Below are positions 59,250 through 64,000 of a stretch of 64,000 bases of DNA, piece by piece (the first letter of the stretch is position 1; the number at the start of each line of letters is the position of its first letter). Location of the stretch: positions 70,253 to 134,252 of the forward strand of contig CAWKLQ010000006.1 in the NCBI GenBank assembly GCA_963850525.1. The letters are read 5' to 3'. The translations under genes and the position numbers were made by a program. This DNA is from JAEMQF01 sp963850525 (lineage in GTDB: Bacteria > Pseudomonadota > Gammaproteobacteria > Burkholderiales > Burkholderiaceae_C). The notes below the pieces were generated by a model. The model was not told where the DNA came from. It saw only the letters and a program-made list of their open reading frames with translations, and did not search any database.

Positions 59250-60824
59250 ATGCCAACGAACAGAATCACGATGCGACGAATCCGCGAGACATTGCGCCTG
59301 CACTTGCAGGCCGGGCTGAGCTACAACGAGGTCTGCGGTGCGCTGAAGATCTCCAAGAGCGTGGTGGGCAAGTACGTCCTGCTGGCCCGGGTGGCCGGCG
59401 TTGACTGGGAACTCGCCCAAACCCTGAGCGACGAGGAACTTGAGGCCCGACTGTTCCGGGCGGCGGTGCCGCGTTCGAGCCACCACCTGGCCCCTGACTT
59501 TGCCGTCGTTCACCAGGAACTCAAGCGCCCGGGGGTCACCCTGATGCTGCTGTGGGAGGAGTACGCCACCGGCAACCCCTTGGCCTACAAGTACACGAGC
59601 TTTTGCATCAAGTACCGCGCGTTCGCCCAGAGCCAACAGCGCTCGATGCGCCAGATCCACATTGCCGGCGAGAAGCTGTTCGTCGACTACGCCGGCAGCA
59701 CGGTCGCCATCATCGAGGCGACCACCGGCGAGATCACCCAGGCGCAGATCTTCGTGGCCACGCTGGGCGCATCGAACTACACCTTCGCCTGCGCCACCGC
59801 ACGCCAGACCACCGCCGATTGGATCGGCGCGCAGGTGCTGGCGCTGGAGTTCATCGGCGGCGTACCCCGCTTGATCGTGCCCGACCAGACCCGCGCGCTG
59901 ATCAAGACGCCCGACCGCTACGACCCCGAGCCCAACCGCACATACGAAGAATTCGCTCGGCACTACGGCTGCGCGGTGCTGGCCGCACGCCCCGCGCACC
60001 CGCGCGACAAGCCCAAGGTCGAAGGCTCGGTGCTGCTGGTTCAGAGGTGGATCTTGGCGCGCCTGCGCAATCGCCAGTTCTTCAGCCTGGGCGAGCTCAA
60101 CGCGGCAATCGCCCAGCTGCTCGTCGAACTGAACCAGCGGCCCTTCAAGAAGCTGCCCGGCTGCCGACGCAGCGCCTTCGAGCGGCTCGACGCCCCGGCG
60201 CTGCGGCCCCTGCCGGCGAGTCGCTACGCGATTGGCCGCTGGAAGGTGGTCAAGGTCAACATCGACTACCACGTCGAATTCGAAGGCCACTACTACAGCG
60301 TGCCGCACCGCTGGGTCGGCGCCAGGCTCGATGTGCGCGTCACCGGCACGGTGCTGGAGTGCTTCGCGTCGAACCAGCGTGTGGCCGGCCACGCGGTGAG
60401 CGCCGTGCGCGGGGGCTTCACCACGACGGCCGAGCACATGCCGGCGTCGCACCGGGCGCATCGGGACTGGACGCCGGCCAAGCTGATCGCCTGGGGGCAA
60501 CGCATCGGCGTGAGCACCGCTGCGGTCGTCACCTGGCAGCTTCAACACCGCCCGCATCCCGAGCAGGGCTACCGGGCCTGCCTGGGTCTGCTGGCCCTGG
60601 TGCGCCGCTATTCGGCCCAGCGGCTGGAAGCGGCCTGCACGCGGGCCATGGCGATCCGCGCGCCCAACCTCAGAAGCGTCACCAACATCCTCAAGTGCGG
60701 CCTGGACCGCCAGCCTTCGTTGTTCACCGCCGAGGCCAGCCCCGTCATCGAGCACGACAACGTGCGCGGGCCCGACTACTCAACCACTGACCCCCAACCC
60801 ACAAAGGAACAACCCCGATGTTGA
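59250..60824 (+). CDS. istA: IS21-family transposase IstA
   Basis: A 524-residue DDE transposase starting at the ATG at 59250 (a TTG at 59235 is possible). It has an N-terminal helix-turn-helix (G-L-S-Y-N-E-V-C-G-A-L-K-I-S-K-S-V-V) and the catalytic residues Asp146 (F-V-D-Y-A-G), Asp212 (V-P-D-Q-T) and Glu258 (K-P-K-V-E-G). The C-terminal beta domain and tail contact IstB. Its stop overlaps the istB start by 7 bases. Confidence 0.95.
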   Translation: MPTNRITMRRIRETLRLHLQAGLSYNEVCGALKISKSVVGKYVLLARVAGVDWELAQTLSDEELEARLFRAAVPRSSHHLAPDFAVVHQELKRPGVTLMLLWEEYATGNPLAYKYTSFCIKYRAFAQSQQRSMRQIHIAGEKLFVDYAGSTVAIIEATTGEITQAQIFVATLGASNYTFACATARQTTADWIGAQVLALEFIGGVPRLIVPDQTRALIKTPDRYDPEPNRTYEEFARHYGCAVLAARPAHPRDKPKVEGSVLLVQRWILARLRNRQFFSLGELNAAIAQLLVELNQRPFKKLPGCRRSAFERLDAPALRPLPASRYAIGRWKVVKVNIDYHVEFEGHYYSVPHRWVGARLDVRVTGTVLECFASNQRVAGHAVSAVRGGFTTTAEHMPASHRAHRDWTPAKLIAWGQRIGVSTAAVVTWQLQHRPHPEQGYRACLGLLALVRRYSAQRLEAACTRAMAIRAPNLRSVTNILKCGLDRQPSLFTAEASPVIEHDNVRGPDYSTTDPQPTKEQPRC

Positions 60825-61564
60825 ACGAACACACCCTGGATCAACTGCGGAGCCTCCGCCTGGACGGCATGGTGCGCGCTCTGGAGGAGCAAACCACCAG
60901 CACGGCGGCCAACGCACTCGCCTTTGACGATCGGCTCACGCTGCTGGTGCAGCGCGAGGTCGCCTGGCGCGATGACCGGCGCGTGGCTCGGCTGCTCAAG
61001 GCGGCCAAGCTCAAGGTCGCTTCCGCCTGCGTCGAGGACATCAACTGGCGCGCCAGCCGTTCGCTGGATCGCTCCCTCATCGCCACGCTGGCCGGTGGTG
61101 ACTGGCTGCGCCATGCGCACAATCTGCTGATCACGGGGGCCACGGGCTGCGGCAAGACCTGGTTGGCGTGCGCCCTGGGCACCCAAGCCGCGCGCAGTGG
61201 CTTCTCGGTGCTGTACGTGCGCGCGGCGCGGCTGTTCGACGAGTTGCAAGTGGCCCACGGCGACGGCAGTTTCGGCCGCCGGCTGGCTCAGTTGGCCAAG
61301 CTCGATCTGCTGGTCATCGACGACTTCGCGATTGCGCCCATGGGTGCGCCCGAGCGCAACGACCTGCTGGAGCTGCTTGATGACCGCATCGGTACGCGCT
61401 CGACCCTGATCACCAGCCAGTTGCCGGTGAAGGCCTGGCACACCTACCTGAACGACCCAACGCTGGCCGACGCGATCCTGGACCGTGTCGTGCACAGCAG
61501 CCACAAGATCGAGCTCAAGGGCACCAAGTCGCTGCGCGACAAGGCCGAGGCAGCATCGCCATGA
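60818..61564 (+). CDS. istB: IS21-family helper ATPase IstB
   Basis: A 248-residue AAA+ ATPase related to DnaC. Walker A is G-A-T-G-C-G-K-T at 107-114 and Walker B is L-L-V-I-D-D-F at 164-170. It assembles on DNA and stimulates IstA. It is translationally coupled to istA and intact. Confidence 0.96.
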   Translation: MLNEHTLDQLRSLRLDGMVRALEEQTTSTAANALAFDDRLTLLVQREVAWRDDRRVARLLKAAKLKVASACVEDINWRASRSLDRSLIATLAGGDWLRHAHNLLITGATGCGKTWLACALGTQAARSGFSVLYVRAARLFDELQVAHGDGSFGRRLAQLAKLDLLVIDDFAIAPMGAPERNDLLELLDDRIGTRSTLITSQLPVKAWHTYLNDPTLADAILDRVVHSSHKIELKGTKSLRDKAEAASP

Positions 61565-61710
61565 ATCTCACTACGCGCAGGCCCAACCCCGCGGTGGAGC
61601 GAGCATGTGTACATGCCCGCTCGGGGCGCCTCCGGCGGCCTGGCAGGGGCCTCAATTTGAAGACCGAACCAACCCCAAAACCAGACCCGTCAAGGGCGCC
61701 GCGCCAGCAC

Positions 61711-61844
61711 GTTTCAGGCTGATCGTGGACGATTGAGCTATATTCAAACCTCAACTTGCGCGCTACCCCAGCGCGTCACCGACGACGCCGAATCGTCGTC
61801 CACGATCAGCCTGAAACAGGCGTCCACGATCGCTGAAATACGCA
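61711..61844 (-). repeat. Right-end repeats of the IS21 element
   Basis: One copy of the IstA-type repeat lies at 61711-61735 in the same orientation as the left end. Two inverted copies lie at 61796-61844, the last forming the terminal inverted repeat. Bases 61565-61710 show no gene. Confidence 0.8.
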
Positions 61845-61998
61845 ATCACCCACACCTCGCTCAACCCCGAGGCAAAAATCATCCTCACCACGAGGCCCAC
61901 GCCGCTTCAATCCAAAGCCTTCGAACTGCTCGCACTGAACCCGACTTGTACCCAGTAGCCGAATCCCGCCCGAACGAAATGTTCAAGCAGGACGGGGA

Positions 61999-62982
61999 TT
62001 ATGCTCGGGGCCCGCCAAAGTCGTTAAGCTTCTGCTCCAGCTCTTGCATCTGTCCTACGCGTTTCTGGCTTTTGTCATCTGGCGGACTTGCCCCGAAGCC
62101 AAGCAAACTGTCTGCGAGGGCGCTATGGTGATGCTCGATCAGCGCCTTATTGAAGGTGTGCGCGAACAGCGACGCCTTTTGGGCATGAAACAGTGCTTCC
62201 GGCCCGACCAGCCGAGCCTGTTTGGCACGCTGCACGCCCCGATCGGCAAACGACAGCCACTCACCAACGTCGTCGTCGGCCGGGTCGAACCATCTGCACA
62301 GAAGCAGAATGGCATTGATCTCAAGAATGGGCTCGACGGTCTTATACGCCAATGCCTTGAGCTCGGACTTGGCTTCAGCCGACGGCACGCCGGCGGCTAG
62401 TTCGTGGAAGCGCAGGTCTCCCAACGTATCTTGAGCAGTCGCCTGTGACGCCGGTACAGGCGCAGACTGACTTTCCCTCTCGCTTGGTCGGACAGCGGCC
62501 AGCACCTCTTTGAGCAATGCTTCGAGGCGGACGTGCTCAAGGCTTGGAAAACCTCTTATCAGATGCTCCCGCCGATGGAGTTCGTTAGCGAGAAAGGTCG
62601 CCTCCTGGTGCGAGGTTTGCATCCCGCACTTCTCGCCCATTGTGCGCATCGCACTGACGACGTCGTCCGATAGCTTGCGCGGAGTTATGAACGTCCATGC
62701 AGCGATGGCGTACTTGCCTTCATCCCTCAATTTGACCGCTTTGGTTAGGTCGCTCTCGATCTTTTCAAGATAGCCTGCGTCCCTTTTCTGCTCGGGTTTG
62801 ACAGGGCAGTACATCGCCAGCATTCGGCACTCACTGGAAACGTACCCGTCGTTGCCGTTGTCGCCACGACTACCATCGATGATCTGAAAGTCGTGGCCAT
62901 AGATGTCGGTGAAGACCGCGTTGCACAGTCGAGTGAACTCCATTGGGTTCGTCATCTGCGCGACCAACTCGTCAAGCGTCAT
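61999..62982 (-). CDS. Putative nuclease-like accessory protein (possible defence gene)
   Basis: A 327-residue cytoplasmic protein not recognised as a named family. The N-terminal 130 residues look like a restriction-endonuclease fold: F-T-R-L-C-N-A-V-F-T-D-I-Y, then G-S-R-G-D-N-G-N-D-G-Y, then a strand with Y-C-P-V-K-P-E-Q-K. The G-D-x-G-x-D-G element before a strand ending in a Lys is common to Mrr- and Cap4-like enzymes. That comparison is by eye. The C-terminal half is helical. The start at 62982 (M-T-L-D-E-L-V-A-Q-M) follows a GAGG. The gene stops on the last bases before the proposed IS1634 end, so it may be truncated. Lower GC than the core genome suggests transfer. Confidence 0.6.
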   Translation of the reverse strand: MTLDELVAQMTNPMEFTRLCNAVFTDIYGHDFQIIDGSRGDNGNDGYVSSECRMLAMYCPVKPEQKRDAGYLEKIESDLTKAVKLRDEGKYAIAAWTFITPRKLSDDVVSAMRTMGEKCGMQTSHQEATFLANELHRREHLIRGFPSLEHVRLEALLKEVLAAVRPSERESQSAPVPASQATAQDTLGDLRFHELAAGVPSAEAKSELKALAYKTVEPILEINAILLLCRWFDPADDDVGEWLSFADRGVQRAKQARLVGPEALFHAQKASLFAHTFNKALIEHHHSALADSLLGFGASPPDDKSQKRVGQMQELEQKLNDFGGPRA

Positions 62983-63254
62983 TGCGTGCCTCGGCTGAAT
63001 TCTGTTTCTGAACTCGATGCACACCGCGCCAGTTGGTTCTACGACTACCTTATAGGTAGTTGCAGTGCGTCGGACTGTCAGTGCCTTAAGCCACTATGCG
63101 CAGGCCGCATTGAAGGGGTCAGGCTCGAATTTCCCAGATGCCACGACCGAACACCCGCGCCGAACTCCGAGCGGTCGATACTGCCCGCCCGGTCCGCTCA
63201 GGACGACATTGCGTGTGGGCATGTTGCGGGCTCCGATGGACAAGCGCCAGATCG

Positions 63255-63569
63255 TCACGCCGGCGCCATCTCCACCGGCTTGATCTTCCGGAGCGCCACC
63301 TTCGCAGCGCGCTCTGCATTCCACAGGTCACAGGCCGACTGCATGGCCAACCAGACGCTCGCTCGAGCACCACGCTCGACGCCAAGCCAGCGCTCGAGGC
63401 GCAGCGCCATTTCAGGCGAAATGGCGGCCCTGCCGTTCAGTACCCTCGACAACGCGGCCCGCGTCACGCCAAGCTGCACAGCCGCGTCGGTCACGCTCAG
63501 TCCAAGCGCCGGCAGCACGTCATCGCGAAGGGTTTCGCCGGGGTGTGGCGGGTTGTGCATGTTGCTCAT
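63255..63569 (-). CDS. higA: HigA-family antitoxin
   Basis: A 104-residue Xre-type helix-turn-helix protein. It begins H-P-G-E-T-L-R-D-D-V-L-P-A-L-G-L-S, the HigA hallmark. The helix-turn-helix V-T-D-A-A-V-Q-L-G-V-T-R-A-A-L-S-R-V is at about 26-43. It lies 10 bases downstream of the higB toxin gene, the usual toxin-first HigBA order. It should neutralise HigB and repress the operon. Confidence 0.93.
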   Translation of the reverse strand: MSNMHNPPHPGETLRDDVLPALGLSVTDAAVQLGVTRAALSRVLNGRAAISPEMALRLERWLGVERGARASVWLAMQSACDLWNAERAAKVALRKIKPVEMAPA

Positions 63570-63579
63570 GTGAAATCCT

Positions 63580-63858
63580 TCAGTGGTAGTCGCGGTAGTC
63601 CACGAGCACCGCGTCGGTGCCCTCGAATCGAAATGTCATCCTCCAGTTTCCGCTCACCCAGATCGACCAGTGGCCGACAAGCTCACCCTTGAGCGGGTGA
63701 AGGCCCCAACCAGGCAGGCCCATGTCCTGCGGGCCTGTCGCTGCATCGAGTTGTGCGAGTTGGCGTCTCAACCGGGAGGCGTGGGCGGGTTGAACGCCCG
63801 CTTTGCTGCCGGTGCGGAACAGATCTTCGAGACCCTTGTGGGCGAACGAACGAATCAC
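63580..63858 (-). CDS. higB: HigB-family mRNA interferase toxin
   Basis: A 92-residue RelE-superfamily toxin that cleaves mRNA on the ribosome. GTG at 63858 is chosen because the family starts there (V-I-R-S-F-A-H-K-G-L-E-D-L-F) and this gives the usual length; the ATG at 63951 would add 31 unrelated residues. L-H-P-L-K-G, N-W-R-M-T-F-R-F and the C-terminal D-Y-R-D-Y-H are typical. Bases 63859-64000 hold nothing recognisable apart from the expected promoter. Confidence 0.92.
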   Translation of the reverse strand: MIRSFAHKGLEDLFRTGSKAGVQPAHASRLRRQLAQLDAATGPQDMGLPGWGLHPLKGELVGHWSIWVSGNWRMTFRFEGTDAVLVDYRDYH

Positions 63859-64000
63859 GGACAGAGTGTATAGCGCAACGTCACAGATGTCACGTCGAGG
63901 AACTCCGGAATACGCATCGAAGCAAGGACGGTTCCCGTGCCGCCAGCACATCAGCCGCGGAGCTTACGGCGCAATGACTTCCAGGTGCGGAAAGTAAGTG

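Larger units (their letters stand above)
59067..61844 (+). mobile_element. IS21-family insertion sequence
   Basis: A 2778-base element. The left end starts TGCGTATTTCAGC and the complement of the right end starts identically. A 6-base target duplication ATCACC flanks it (59061-59066 and 61845-61850). Each end carries several copies of a 22-24-base repeat containing GATCGTGGACG. It encodes IstA and IstB, both intact. It inserted near the 3' end of the IS1634 transposase gene. Confidence 0.95.
56058..61958 (+). pseudogene. IS1634-family transposase, split in three by nested insertions
   Basis: The pieces are 56058-56791, 58169-59066 and 61851-61958. Joined, with one copy of each target duplication kept, they give 1740 bases, an exact 580 codons including stop, with no internal stop. 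The first junction reads L-K-E-R-Y-G-L-E-H-L-A-W-V-G-D-R-G and the second reads N-I-T-H-T-S-L-N-P. The protein begins M-Y-I-E-S-I-P-N-R and contains V-L-Y-D-L-T-S-T-W, the first catalytic Asp region. It ends P-T-P-L-Q-S-K-A-F-E-L-L, as in the family. Apart from the two insertions it is intact. Confidence 0.93.
56010..61999 (+). mobile_element. IS1634-family insertion sequence interrupted by two other IS elements
   Basis: The ends are estimated, not certain. The left end near 56010 (GCCTTGTGCTCTTGCAC) and the reverse complement of the right end near 61999 (TCCCCGTCCTGCTTGAAC) align with gaps as imperfect inverted repeats. TATG occurs just outside both, a possible short target duplication. The only native gene is the 579-codon transposase. 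It contains an IS3-family element (56792-58165) and an IS21-family element (59067-61844). Confidence 0.75.

Overview
The window is high-GC DNA in which almost every long reading frame belongs to a recognisable bacterial housekeeping or metabolic family. The gene content points to a betaproteobacterium of the order Burkholderiales, probably in or near the Comamonadaceae/Sphaerotilaceae: a ThrH-type phosphatase, the PEP synthase gene divergent from its regulator, the MoxR/DUF58/DUF3488 cluster, PrpE next to AcuI, and Tat-type substrate-binding proteins. This placement rests on gene families and base composition, not on a marker gene. No rRNA, tRNA or CRISPR array was recognised.

Layout. 1-10 kb: a 2-hydroxyacid dehydrogenase, a two-gene chromate transporter, upp, rlmB, thrH, nth, gamma-glutamyltransferase and an MscS channel. 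10-20 kb: a histone-deacetylase-like amidohydrolase; a MoxR, DUF58 and transglutaminase operon followed by an MltB-type lytic transglycosylase; propionyl-CoA synthetase; acrylyl-CoA reductase; a C40 peptidase. 20.9-30.3 kb: two tandem related hybrid histidine kinases, the first with one frameshift and the second with many, ending in a PleD-like diguanylate cyclase whose start overlaps the second kinase. 30.3-33.4 kb: moaA, mobA and moeA for molybdenum cofactor. 33.4-36.9 kb: ppsA and its regulator. 36.99-37.70 kb: a gene-free stretch made of a long imperfect inverted repeat. 37.8-44.8 kb: an apparently co-directional minus-strand run, with a ferredoxin reductase, a Rieske oxygenase, glgB, malQ, a Tat-exported tyrosine-phosphatase-like protein and a small repeat protein. 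45-55.4 kb: a Uma2 protein, a Sel1 protein, VOC proteins, an orphan TRAP binding protein, a deletion scar joining two gene remnants, a tannase-family esterase divergent from a Crp/Fnr regulator, and a four-gene polar amino-acid ABC importer divergent from a frameshifted Asp/Glu racemase.

The last 8.5 kb is accessory DNA, visibly less GC-rich in its non-IS parts. An IS1634-family element (about 56.01-62.00 kb) has been hit twice. An IS3-family element sits between CTA target duplications, and an IS21-family element sits between ATCACC duplications. Removing both restores one open transposase frame of 579 codons. The IS1634 element lies exactly between two minus-strand genes, a nuclease-like protein upstream and a helical protein downstream. 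If the element is removed, these two genes come within a few bases of each other, so they look like one small operon, or one gene, split by the insertion. A HigB/HigA toxin-antitoxin pair follows. This split pair is the best candidate in the window for an undescribed accessory, possibly defensive, system.
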